From assembly GCF_013778505.1 (NCBI RefSeq), contig NZ_JAAOWU010000013.1:62001-126000 (forward strand): DNA of 64,000 nt, written 5' to 3'. A program made the translations under genes and the position numbers. The DNA is from Pseudomonas sivasensis (lineage in GTDB: Bacteria; Pseudomonadota; Gammaproteobacteria; Pseudomonadales; Pseudomonadaceae). Below the pieces are notes generated by a model, which ran no database searches, was not told the DNA's origin, and saw nothing but the letters and a program-made list of their open reading frames with translations. Shown one piece after another: positions 8,869 through 17,173 of the stretch. The first letter of the stretch is position 1. Each line of letters begins with the position of its first letter.

Positions 8869-10011
8869 TTAAACAGCTACCGCGCCCAGTGCGGACACGA
8901 TCTTCGACAACGCCGCCGACTCCCCATTGATGCGCACGCTCAAGCCATCAATCTCGCGACGCTCGGGATAGTGCTTGCGCAGCAGGTCGAACGCCTTGCG
9001 CTGCTCTTGCACAGTTCCAACCAGGCTCCGACGGAAATCCGCATCATCCCGCCGCGGGTCGTACACGCTGCGGCACAAGGTCGCCAGCGCCCAGGCCGGG
9101 TCGGTCGAGGCATTCAAGTGCACTTCAGCCAACCACAGCGCAGGCAACAGCTCACTCAAGTGAATGCTCGGTTCCTGACCCAGGTACGCGCAAAACGCCT
9201 GGTAGATCTGCGCCGTGCCGCGCTGGCGGCCTTCCAGGCTGTAACCGGCGATATGCGGTGTGGCCAGCACGCACAGGTCGGCCAGGTCCACATCCACTTC
9301 GGGCTCGCCTTCCCATACATCCAGCACCGCTTGCAGGTCTTCGCGTTCCAGCAGCACCTCGCGCAGGGCGGCGTTGTCCACTACCGGGCCACGGCTGGCG
9401 TTGATCAGCCAAGTGCCGGGTTTGAGTTGTTCGAGGCGCTGACGGTCTAATAAATGCCAGGTAGAGCCATTGCCGGACTTGGTCAAAGGCGTGTGCAGGC
9501 TGATCACGTCACACTGCTCGATGATCTGCGCCAGGCTCACATAGTCGCCCCCTTCGGCGATCTGCCGCGGCGGGTCGCACACCAAGACATTCCAGCCCAG
9601 GCCTTTGAGCACCTTGACCAACCGCCCGCCCACTTCACCGGCGCCGACAATGCCATAGGTGCGTTGGTTGAGGTCGGCGCCTTCGATCTCGGCGAGGGTC
9701 TGCAGGCTGCCCAGCACGTAGTCCACCACGCCACGGGCATTGCAGCCGGGCGCGCTGGACCATTGGATGCCGGTCTGCTTGAAGTAGTCGAGGTCCAAGT
9801 GATCGGTGCCGATGGTGCAGGTGCCGACAAAACGCACCTTTGAGCCCTCCAGCAACGCGCGATTGACGTTAGTCACCGAGCGCACTAGCAGTACGTCAGC
9901 CTGCTCGACCGTGGCGCGATCAAGGGAACGGCCGGGCACCCGGCGAATCTCGCCAAATCCTTGGAAGAAGGCATCGAGCAGCGGGATATTTTCGTCGGCA
10001 ACAATCAGCAT
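8869..10011 (-). CDS. pdxB: erythronate-4-phosphate dehydrogenase
   Basis: NAD-dependent oxidation of 4-phosphoerythronate, the second step of DXP-dependent pyridoxal phosphate synthesis, in the cytoplasm. The start at 10011 (MLIVADENIPLLDAFFQGFG) gives 380 residues, the normal PdxB length; the open frame runs further upstream without a sensible N-terminus. Seen are the Rossmann motif GIVGAGEVGGRL (near residue 120), the D-2-hydroxyacid dehydrogenase segments LINASRGPVVD and LDVWEGEP, and the catalytic His in LATPHIAGYS. The C-terminal ~90 residues match the PdxB dimerisation domain. It is a single gene. Confidence 0.95.
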   Translation of the reverse strand: MLIVADENIPLLDAFFQGFGEIRRVPGRSLDRATVEQADVLLVRSVTNVNRALLEGSKVRFVGTCTIGTDHLDLDYFKQTGIQWSSAPGCNARGVVDYVLGSLQTLAEIEGADLNQRTYGIVGAGEVGGRLVKVLKGLGWNVLVCDPPRQIAEGGDYVSLAQIIEQCDVISLHTPLTKSGNGSTWHLLDRQRLEQLKPGTWLINASRGPVVDNAALREVLLEREDLQAVLDVWEGEPEVDVDLADLCVLATPHIAGYSLEGRQRGTAQIYQAFCAYLGQEPSIHLSELLPALWLAEVHLNASTDPAWALATLCRSVYDPRRDDADFRRSLVGTVQEQRKAFDLLRKHYPERREIDGLSVRINGESAALSKIVSALGAVAV

Positions 10012-10060
10012 GGCAGGCTCCTTTGGCGGATCAGCAGTGTACAGGGATGCGATCTGCAAT

Positions 10061-10147
10061 GTGGGAGGGGGCTTGCCCCCGAATAGCCGTGTGTCAGCGA
10101 CTATCCAGTGACTGACACTCTGCAATCGTGGGCAAGCCCCCTCCCAC
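10061..10147. repeat. REPIN-type paired palindromic repeat 1
   Basis: Two inverted copies of the gtgggagggggcttgcccccgaat unit face each other across a short spacer. The element lies between pdxB and the norM-like gene. It belongs to the repeat family seen eleven times in this window. Confidence 0.9.
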
Positions 10148-10267
10148 CAGGGATATGCGGTGCCCTGGGAGGTCGCTTACAAATCCCTAACACAGGTTTT
10201 TTCCTGACCATGGCGTCAAGGCGTAGAATCCGCCGTCCTTGCGCTATTTTCTATTGGACACCCGCAC

Positions 10268-11662
10268 GTGAACACTGCCGCCACCCCCCTCACCCGCCCC
10301 GCCCGTATCAGTAGGGAAGTGCGCGACCTGCTGACGCTCGCTCTGCCAATCATGATCGGCCAACTGGCTACCACCGCCATGAGTTTTGTCGACGCGGTGA
10401 TGGCCGGACGTGTCAGCCCCCAGGACCTGGCGGCAGTGGGGTTGGGCAACTCGATCTGGATCCCGGTGTACTTGCTGATGAGCGGCACGCTGCTGGCCAC
10501 CACACCAAAAGTCGCTCAGCGCTACGGTGCCGGCAAATTCAGCGAAATCGGACCGCTGGTGCGCCAGGCCTTGTGGCTGGCGGTGGTCGTGGGGATCCTC
10601 GGAGGATTGCTGCTGCTGTGCGCCGAACCGATCCTGCATGCCATGAAGGTCGAGCCTGACCTGATCGTGCCGTCCATGGGCTACCTGCACGGCATCGCCG
10701 CGGGGATGCCAGCGATTGCGCTGTATTACGTGCTGCGCTGTTTCAGCGATGGCCTGGGCCGTACGCGACCGAGCATGGTCATGGGCCTGGTCGGCCTGGC
10801 GCTGAATATTCCGCTGAACTACATCTTCATTTACGGCCACTTTGGCGTGCCGGCCATGGGCGGCGTGGGCTGTGGCTGGGCCACCGCCATTGCGATGTGG
10901 GTGATGATGCTCGGCCTGGCCGTCTGGACGCGCTGGGGCCCGGCCTATCAGAGCAGTGAATTGTTCAAGCGCTTTGACTGGCCGCAATGGGCCGTGATCA
11001 AGCGTGTATTGGGGATTGGTCTGCCGATTGGCGTCGCGATCTTTGCCGAGTCGAGCATTTTTGCAGTGATCGCCCTGTTGCTCGGCAGCCTCGGCGCCAC
11101 GGTGGTGTCCGGGCATCAGATTGCACTGAACGTCAGCTCCCTGGTGTTCATGATCCCCTACTCCCTGAGCATGGCGGTCACCGTGCGCGTCGGTCAGGCC
11201 CTGGGGCGTGGCGAAGCACGTGAAGCGCGCTTCGCCGCCGGGGTCGGCATGGGCACCGCGCTGGCTTATGCCTGCCTGTCGTGCAGCCTGATGCTGTTGT
11301 TTCGCGAGCAGATCGCGACGATCTACACCCCGGATCCGGTGGTGATCCACCTCGCGTCGACGCTGATCGTATTCTCGGCGCTGTTTCAGTTCTCGGACTC
11401 GATCCAGGTCACTGCCGCTGGCGCATTGCGGGGCTATCAGGACACCCGGGTGACCATGGTGCTGACGTTGTTCGCCTACTGGGGCGTGGGGTTGCCGGTG
11501 GGCTACGCCCTGGGGCTGACTGACTGGCTCGGCGCGCCCAGCGGCCCAAGCGGTTTGTGGCAAGGGCTGATCGTGGGCCTGAGCTGTGCGGCGGGGATGT
11601 TGCTGGTACGCCTGGCGCGCAGTGCACGCCGGCGTATCCGGGCGGATAAGGCGCGCGCTTAG
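10268..11662 (+). CDS. norM: MATE-family multidrug efflux pump, NorM-like
   Basis: A 464-residue inner-membrane antiporter starting with GTG 10268 (MNTAATPLTRPARISREVRDLLTLALP). Twelve hydrophobic segments are visible, in two related halves. Conserved MATE features include LALPIMIGQLATTAMSFVDAVMAG at residues ~23-46 and an FSDSIQVTAAGALRGYQDTR block in the second half. The family exports cationic drugs and fluoroquinolones in exchange for Na+ or H+. Its stop codon overlaps that of the convergent tusA by three bases, so there is no room for a separate terminator. The substrate range is inferred from the family only. Confidence 0.9.
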   Translation: MNTAATPLTRPARISREVRDLLTLALPIMIGQLATTAMSFVDAVMAGRVSPQDLAAVGLGNSIWIPVYLLMSGTLLATTPKVAQRYGAGKFSEIGPLVRQALWLAVVVGILGGLLLLCAEPILHAMKVEPDLIVPSMGYLHGIAAGMPAIALYYVLRCFSDGLGRTRPSMVMGLVGLALNIPLNYIFIYGHFGVPAMGGVGCGWATAIAMWVMMLGLAVWTRWGPAYQSSELFKRFDWPQWAVIKRVLGIGLPIGVAIFAESSIFAVIALLLGSLGATVVSGHQIALNVSSLVFMIPYSLSMAVTVRVGQALGRGEAREARFAAGVGMGTALAYACLSCSLMLLFREQIATIYTPDPVVIHLASTLIVFSALFQFSDSIQVTAAGALRGYQDTRVTMVLTLFAYWGVGLPVGYALGLTDWLGAPSGPSGLWQGLIVGLSCAAGMLLVRLARSARRRIRADKARA

Positions 11663-11910
11663 TCGGCCTTTTTGCGAATCCAGTACAGGTAGGTGCCGGC
11701 CTGTTCCTGCTGATCCACCAATTCGTGGTCAAGGAACACGCAGAACTTGGGAATATCGCGACGGGTTGACGGGTCGGTCGCGATCACTTTGAGCAAGCCG
11801 CCTGCCGGCAGGTCGCGGATGTGCTGGTGCAGCATCATCACCGGTTCCGGGCAGTTGAGGCCTGTTGCATCGAGAACGCCGTCTACGGGGCTGTCGTTAA
11901 TATCGCTCAT
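11659..11910 (-). CDS. tusA: sulfurtransferase TusA
   Basis: An 83-residue cytoplasmic sulfur carrier. The CPxP motif is CPEP at residues 20-23, with C20 as the persulfide-carrying cysteine, and the family block DATGLNCPEPVMMLHQHIRDL is complete. TusA accepts sulfur from IscS and passes it on for tRNA 2-thiouridine formation and molybdopterin synthesis. A clear GAGGAG lies 8 bases before the ATG. It is followed on the same strand by nothing, and preceded by rlmM only 13 bases upstream, so rlmM-tusA probably form a small operon. Confidence 0.93.
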   Translation of the reverse strand: MSDINDSPVDGVLDATGLNCPEPVMMLHQHIRDLPAGGLLKVIATDPSTRRDIPKFCVFLDHELVDQQEQAGTYLYWIRKKAD

Positions 11911-11923
11911 TGATTACTCCTCG

Positions 11924-13000
11924 TTAACGGGCCTTGGTTTTCTTCGCATCCACCAGCCGACGCAGGTGGCACGTCACTTCCTCACGGTCGTGGTAAAGCT
12001 GCTTGCAACCGATCTCCACGCGGATGCCGCGCGCCTTGAAACCCTCTTCGATGCGCTCCAGCAGACGCTTCACTTCGGCATAACGCTGCTTCATCGGCAA
12101 CTTCAGGTTCACCACCGCCTCGCGGCAATATCCTTCGCCAATCCAGGTTTCCAGCAGCGCGGCGTTGCGTGCGGGTTTCTCCACAATGTCGCACACCATC
12201 CAGTCAACCGGTTGCTTGGGCACGAAGGTGAAACCGTCGGCCATCAGGTGCTGCACCAGGCCGGTGTCCATCAGGCTTTCGGCCATGGGGCCGTTGTCGA
12301 TGGCCGTCACCAACATGCCGCGGTTGACCAGTTGCCAAGTCCAGCCGCCCGGCGCGGCACCGAGGTCGACGCCGGTCATGTCGCCGTGCAGGCGCTCGTC
12401 CCACTGGTCGCGGGGGATAAAGTGGTGCCAGGCCTCTTCCAGCTTGAGGGTTGAGCGGCTTGGCGCGTCACGCGGGAATTTCAGGCGTGGAATGCCCATC
12501 GGCCACATCGCCGAGTTGTTCGACTCGGCCAGCCCCATGAACACTTCGCGGCCGCTCTTGAACGTCAGCAGCAAGCGCGGCTTGCTCGGGTCGTCCACCA
12601 GTTTGCCGGCGTTGAGCAGGGCTTTGCGCAGGTGCACTTCGAATTTCTTGCAGAAGTTCGACAGTTCCTTGCCATCGTTGGTGTCGACCATCTCCAGCCA
12701 GAGGCTGCCGCACACCGGGAATTCACGCAGGTGAGCGAGGATCACGCTGATGCGATCGGTTTCCGGCAGGTCGATAAACACCCCGCGCGCCCACTGCCTC
12801 GGGAAGATCAGCTCGGCAAAGCGTTGGCCGTGCATCAAGCGCTGGGCGCCGTCTTCTTCGGTGCAGACAAATTCGGCGCAGGCGCTGCCGGTCTTGGCTT
12901 TGGCGTAGCCGGAAACGTTCAGACGCGCGGCGTGTTCCGCGATCTCGGAACAGACTTCGCCTTCAAAACCCGGGCGGCAGTGCATAAAAAGGGTGTTCAT
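11924..13000 (-). CDS. rlmM: 23S rRNA 2'-O-ribose methyltransferase RlmM (C2498)
   Basis: A 358-residue enzyme that methylates the ribose of C2498 in 23S rRNA. I start at ATG 13000 (MNTLFMHCRPGFEGEVCSEI), which has AGGAG upstream; five extra in-frame residues exist upstream. The N-terminal THUMP-like region covers ~1-170 and the Rossmann methyltransferase domain contains the SAM motif GVDLGAAPGGWTWQL (near residue 220). Catalytic Lys residues of the RrmJ class are in the C-terminal half (VNLKLPMKQRYAEV). It is probably co-transcribed with tusA. Confidence 0.94.
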   Translation of the reverse strand: MNTLFMHCRPGFEGEVCSEIAEHAARLNVSGYAKAKTGSACAEFVCTEEDGAQRLMHGQRFAELIFPRQWARGVFIDLPETDRISVILAHLREFPVCGSLWLEMVDTNDGKELSNFCKKFEVHLRKALLNAGKLVDDPSKPRLLLTFKSGREVFMGLAESNNSAMWPMGIPRLKFPRDAPSRSTLKLEEAWHHFIPRDQWDERLHGDMTGVDLGAAPGGWTWQLVNRGMLVTAIDNGPMAESLMDTGLVQHLMADGFTFVPKQPVDWMVCDIVEKPARNAALLETWIGEGYCREAVVNLKLPMKQRYAEVKRLLERIEEGFKARGIRVEIGCKQLYHDREEVTCHLRRLVDAKKTKAR

Positions 13001-13102
13001 TGAATCTCCTGGCAACTGGCTTGCTCGATCGCAATGCCTGTCATGAAAACGCGCGCATGATAGCCGAGTTCGGAACCTTGGACTTGCCCATAGAGTCCAG
13101 TT

Positions 13103-13116
13103 ATTAGCCTGCTAAT
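13103..13116. promoter_or_regulatory. 14-bp palindrome upstream of acnA
   Basis: ATTAGC-CT-GCTAAT is an inverted repeat with 6-bp arms, 75 bases before the acnA start and inside the rlmM-acnA divergent spacer. It has no T-tract, so an operator is likelier than a terminator. No regulator is assigned. Confidence 0.35.
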
Positions 13117-13155
13117 GAAAACAGCGCTAGTTTTAAAGCTCTGTTCGTCCCGTCA

Positions 13156-13175
13156 GGTCCGTAGCCGTGCGGACC
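13156..13175 (+). promoter_or_regulatory. stem-loop just before the acnA ribosome site
   Basis: GGTCCG and CGGACC form a 6-bp GC-rich stem with an 8-base loop (tagccgtg). It ends two bases before the Shine-Dalgarno AAGGAG at 13178-13183. If the region is in the 5' leader, the hairpin could influence ribosome access or mRNA stability. Confidence 0.45.
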
Positions 13176-13190
13176 ATAAGGAGTCATGTA

Positions 13191-15932
13191 ATGTCATCCC
13201 TTGATAGCCTGAGAACCCTTAAAACTTTAGAAATCGACGACAAGACCTACCACTATTTCAGCCTGCCCGAAGCCGCCAAGAGCCTGGGCGACCTGGATAA
13301 GCTGCCGATGTCGCTCAAGGTGCTGCTGGAAAACCTGCTGCGCTGGGAAGACAACAAGACCGTCACCGGCGCAGACCTCAAGGCCATTGCCGCCTGGCTC
13401 AAAGAGCGCCAGTCCGACCGTGAGATCCAGTACCGCCCCGCCCGCGTGCTGATGCAGGACTTCACCGGTGTACCCGCCGTAGTCGACCTGGCCGCCATGC
13501 GCGCCGCCGTGGCCAAGGCCGGGGGCGACCCGCAGCGCATCAATCCGCTCTCCCCCGTGGACCTGGTGATCGACCACTCGGTAATGGTCGACAAGTTCGG
13601 CAATGCCGACGCCTTCGAAGAAAACGTCGATATCGAGATGCAGCGCAATGGCGAACGCTACGCCTTCCTGCGCTGGGGCCAGAGCGCCTTCGACAACTTC
13701 AGCGTGGTGCCGCCGGGGACCGGCATCTGCCACCAGGTCAACCTGGAATACCTGGGCCGCACCGTCTGGACCAAGGACGAGGACGGCCGCACCTACGCCT
13801 TCCCCGACACATTGGTCGGCACGGACTCCCACACCACCATGATCAATGGCCTCGGCGTACTGGGCTGGGGCGTGGGCGGCATCGAAGCGGAAGCGGCGAT
13901 GCTCGGCCAGCCGGTGTCGATGCTGATCCCGGAAGTAATCGGCTTCAAGCTCACCGGTAAACTCAAGGAAGGCATCACCGCCACCGACCTGGTGCTGACC
14001 GTGACCCAGATGCTGCGCAAAAAAGGCGTGGTGGGTAAATTTGTCGAGTTCTACGGCGACGGCCTGGCCGATCTGCCCTTGGCCGACCGCGCTACCATCG
14101 CCAACATGGCCCCGGAATATGGCGCCACCTGCGGATTTTTCCCGGTGGATGACGTCACCCTGGATTATCTGCGTTTGTCCGGTCGTCCGGCGCAAACCGT
14201 GAAACTGGTCGAGGCTTACACCAAGGCCCAAGGCTTATGGCGCAATGCCGGTCAGGAACCGGTGTTCACCGACAGCCTGGCCCTTGACATGGGCAGCGTC
14301 GAAGCGAGCCTCGCCGGGCCTAAACGTCCACAGGACCGTGTAGCCCTGCCCAACGTCGGCCAGGCCTTCAGCGACTTCCTCGACCTGCAATTCAAACCCA
14401 CCAACAAGGAAGAAGGCCGCCTGGAAAGTGAAGGCGGCGGTGGTGTGGCCGTGGGCAACGCCGACCTGGTGGGCGAAGCAGACTACGAGTACGAAGGCAC
14501 GACCTATCGGCTGAAAAACGGCGCGGTGGTGATCGCCGCCATCACCTCCTGCACCAACACGTCCAACCCCAGCGTAATGATGGCCGCCGGGCTGGTGGCG
14601 AAAAAAGCCGTGGAAAAAGGCCTCACGCGCAAACCGTGGGTGAAGACCTCACTGGCTCCCGGCTCCAAGGTGGTCACCGACTACTACAAGGCGGCAGGCC
14701 TCACTCAATACTTGGACACCCTCGGCTTTGATCTGGTGGGCTATGGCTGCACCACCTGCATCGGCAACTCCGGGCCATTGCCCGAGCCGATTGAAAAAGC
14801 CATCCAGAAGGCCGACCTCGCCGTGGCCTCGGTACTGTCCGGCAACCGTAACTTCGAAGGCCGCGTGCACCCATTGGTGAAAACCAACTGGCTGGCATCG
14901 CCGCCGCTGGTGGTCGCCTATGCGCTGGCTGGCACCGTGCGCATCGATATCAGCAGCGAGCCGTTGGGTAACGATCAGGACGGAAACCCGGTCTACCTCA
15001 AGGACATTTGGCCAAGCAGCAAAGAAATTGCCGACGCCGTGGCGCAGGTCAGCACCAGCATGTTCCATAAGGAATACGCCGAGGTGTTTGCCGGCGACGA
15101 GCAGTGGCAGGCCATTGACGTGCCACAGGCCGCGACGTACGTGTGGCAGAAGGATTCCACCTATATCCAGCATCCACCCTTCTTCGAGGACATCGACGGC
15201 CCGTTGCCGGTGATCAAAGACGTCATGGGCGCCAACGTGCTGGCGATGCTGGGCGACTCAGTCACCACCGACCACATTTCCCCCGCCGGCAATATCAAGG
15301 TCGACAGCCCCGCTGGCCGCTACCTGCGCGAGCAAGGCGTCGAACCGCGGGACTTCAACTCCTACGGCTCACGCCGCGGTAACCATGAAGTGATGATGCG
15401 CGGCACGTTTGCCAATATCCGCATCCGCAATGAAATGCTCGGTGGCGAAGAAGGCGGCAACACGCTGTACATCCCCACCGGCGAGAAGATGCCGATTTAC
15501 GATGCGTCAATGAAATACCAGGCTTCGGGCACGCCGCTGGTGGTCATTGCAGGTCAAGAGTATGGCACCGGATCCAGCCGTGACTGGGCGGCCAAAGGCA
15601 CCAACCTGCTGGGGGTCAAGGCGGTGATCGCCGAAAGCTTCGAGCGGATCCACCGTTCCAATCTGGTGGGCATGGGTGTGTTGCCATTGCAGTTCAAGCT
15701 GGATCAGAACCGCAAGGCGCTGAAGCTCACGGGCAAGGAGAAGATCGATATTCTCGGGCTGAGCGAGGTGGAGATCGTGCCGCGGATGAACCTGACGCTG
15801 GTGATTACCCGCGAGGATGGCAGCCGCGAGAAGGTCGACGTGCTGTGCCGGATCGACACCTTGAATGAAGTGGAATACTTCAAGTCGGGGGGGATTTTGC
15901 ACTATGTGCTGCGGCAGTTGATTGCGTCGTAA
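13191..15932 (+). CDS. acnA: aconitate hydratase A
   Basis: A [4Fe-4S] enzyme that interconverts citrate and isocitrate in the TCA cycle. ATG 13191 (MSSLDSLRTLKTLEID) has AAGGAG 7 bases upstream and gives 913 residues, as expected for AcnA; the frame extends 8 codons upstream without support. Cluster cysteines are visible in ITSCTNTSNPSVM and in YGCTTCIGNSGPL. The swivel domain is present with QEYGTGSSRDWAAKGT and ERIHRSNLVGMGVLPL. It is monocistronic, divergent from rlmM, and followed by a REP element. A leader hairpin and a palindrome upstream are listed separately. Confidence 0.97.
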   Translation: MSSLDSLRTLKTLEIDDKTYHYFSLPEAAKSLGDLDKLPMSLKVLLENLLRWEDNKTVTGADLKAIAAWLKERQSDREIQYRPARVLMQDFTGVPAVVDLAAMRAAVAKAGGDPQRINPLSPVDLVIDHSVMVDKFGNADAFEENVDIEMQRNGERYAFLRWGQSAFDNFSVVPPGTGICHQVNLEYLGRTVWTKDEDGRTYAFPDTLVGTDSHTTMINGLGVLGWGVGGIEAEAAMLGQPVSMLIPEVIGFKLTGKLKEGITATDLVLTVTQMLRKKGVVGKFVEFYGDGLADLPLADRATIANMAPEYGATCGFFPVDDVTLDYLRLSGRPAQTVKLVEAYTKAQGLWRNAGQEPVFTDSLALDMGSVEASLAGPKRPQDRVALPNVGQAFSDFLDLQFKPTNKEEGRLESEGGGGVAVGNADLVGEADYEYEGTTYRLKNGAVVIAAITSCTNTSNPSVMMAAGLVAKKAVEKGLTRKPWVKTSLAPGSKVVTDYYKAAGLTQYLDTLGFDLVGYGCTTCIGNSGPLPEPIEKAIQKADLAVASVLSGNRNFEGRVHPLVKTNWLASPPLVVAYALAGTVRIDISSEPLGNDQDGNPVYLKDIWPSSKEIADAVAQVSTSMFHKEYAEVFAGDEQWQAIDVPQAATYVWQKDSTYIQHPPFFEDIDGPLPVIKDVMGANVLAMLGDSVTTDHISPAGNIKVDSPAGRYLREQGVEPRDFNSYGSRRGNHEVMMRGTFANIRIRNEMLGGEEGGNTLYIPTGEKMPIYDASMKYQASGTPLVVIAGQEYGTGSSRDWAAKGTNLLGVKAVIAESFERIHRSNLVGMGVLPLQFKLDQNRKALKLTGKEKIDILGLSEVEIVPRMNLTLVITREDGSREKVDVLCRIDTLNEVEYFKSGGILHYVLRQLIAS

Positions 15933-15961
15933 GGCGATCTCAAAAGCAATGGAGAACTAAT

Positions 15962-16063
15962 GTGGGAGGGGCGGTGCGACGATTCGACTTGCTCCCGATA
16001 GCGGTGGATCAGTCATAGATGTTTTGACTGACATACCGCCATCGGGAGCAAGCCCCCTCCCAC
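15962..16063. repeat. REPIN-type repeat 2, variant with internal insert
   Basis: Paired REP units lie between the convergent acnA and lpxO. The left unit is interrupted after gtgggagggg by an extra stretch ending gcgacgattcga before cttgctcccgat resumes. The same insert occurs in repeat 4. Confidence 0.88.
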
Positions 16064-16089
16064 ACTTTGACCGCGTTTAACGCTTCAGA

Positions 16090-17028
16090 TCAGCCGAACA
16101 GCCACTTCCACAACAAGACCAGCACCACTACCGCCAGCACCGGCCGCGCAATGCGGTAAGCCTTTGGATGCTTGCGCTTCCACTGTTTGACCACACCACT
16201 GAACTTGTCACTGAAGGTCTTGCTCCAGGCATACGCCTGGTTGATGCCGCCGACGCGCTCGTCATCCAGGTTCTGCGGCGCGGTGGCGCGGCCCAGTTGC
16301 TTGCTGACCCAACGGTTGACGCGGGTCATCACGCGATTACTCAGCGGGCGCTCGATGTCGCAGAACAGGATCACGCGTGTCTTCTCGGTTTCGTTCTTCA
16401 CCCAGTGCACGTACGTTTCGTCGAACATCACGTCCTCACCGTCACGCCAGGCATACACCTGGCCGTCGACGAAGATGCGGCAGTCGTCGGAGTTCGGCGT
16501 GGACAAGCCCAAGTGATAACGCAGGGAACCGGCAAACGGGTCACGGTGCGGGTTGAGGTGGCTGCCGCCCGGCAACAACGCAAACATCGCCCCTTTGACG
16601 TTAGGAATGCTGCTCACCAAGGCCACGGTTTTCGGGCACAGCGCCTCGGCCGATGGCAGGGGTTTGTCGTACCACTTGAGGTAGAAACGCTTCCAACCCT
16701 TTTTGAAGAACGAACCGAAACCGGCGTCGTTGTTCTTTTCGGCGGCGCGAATGTAACCCTCGTCGAACAGGTGCATGGCCTCTTCGCGGATCACTTCCCA
16801 GTTGTCCTTGAGCACGTCCAGTTCCGGAAACTTGCTGCGGTCCAGGTAAGGTTTGGACGGCACGGCCGAGAACAGGTACATCAAGGCGTTATAGGGGGCG
16901 AACAGCGCCGAATGGTTAACGAACTGGCGCAACATCGGTAAACGGGCCTTGCCGCGCAGGTGTACATACAGCGTGCTACCGATAAACAGCAGCAACACCG
17001 ACAGTTTGGCGGCCAAAGAAAAGGTCAT
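16090..17028 (-). CDS. lpxO: LpxO-like lipid A / aspartyl-asparaginyl beta-hydroxylase
   Basis: A 312-residue Fe(II)/2-oxoglutarate dioxygenase of the aspartyl/asparaginyl beta-hydroxylase fold, anchored by an N-terminal membrane helix (residues ~5-22) and with a second helix at the C-terminus (AVVVLVLLWKWLF). The iron facial triad is H161-x-D163 (HLNPHRDPF) and H208 (YVHWVKN); RVILF follows, with Arg to bind 2-oxoglutarate. In Pseudomonas this family hydroxylates the secondary laurate chains of lipid A. Which of several LpxO paralogues this is cannot be told. A hairpin lies in the region just upstream of the start. Confidence 0.85.
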   Translation of the reverse strand: MTFSLAAKLSVLLLFIGSTLYVHLRGKARLPMLRQFVNHSALFAPYNALMYLFSAVPSKPYLDRSKFPELDVLKDNWEVIREEAMHLFDEGYIRAAEKNNDAGFGSFFKKGWKRFYLKWYDKPLPSAEALCPKTVALVSSIPNVKGAMFALLPGGSHLNPHRDPFAGSLRYHLGLSTPNSDDCRIFVDGQVYAWRDGEDVMFDETYVHWVKNETEKTRVILFCDIERPLSNRVMTRVNRWVSKQLGRATAPQNLDDERVGGINQAYAWSKTFSDKFSGVVKQWKRKHPKAYRIARPVLAVVVLVLLWKWLFG

Positions 17029-17049
17029 GCAGCAACTCCTGGAAATAAG

Positions 17050-17088
17050 CGTCTGGCCAACAACTTCCCGTCACGGGGAAACCAGACG
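17050..17088 (-). promoter_or_regulatory. long imperfect hairpin upstream of lpxO
   Basis: Outer arms CGTCTGG (17050-17056) and CCAGACG (17082-17088) pair perfectly. Inside them TTCCCGT pairs with ACGGGGAA with one bulged G. The structure sits 22-60 bases before the lpxO ATG and would fall in the leader RNA if transcription starts further upstream. There is no T-run, so it does not look like a terminator. Confidence 0.4.
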
Positions 17089-17173
17089 TAGCAGCCAGCC
17101 ATGATAAACAGTTGGGCCAGTATGCAGAAGGCCCAGGGTAACGGGGCTGACACACATCAACCCCAAACGCTCA

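Noticed and set aside
10244..11563. A 439-codon leftward frame opposite the MATE gene
   Set aside because: His-, Gln- and Arg-rich translation typical of antisense GC-rich DNA. The + strand gene is full length and clear.
13227..14231. A 334-codon leftward frame inside acnA
   Set aside because: Antisense of aconitase. No family similarity and no ribosome site.
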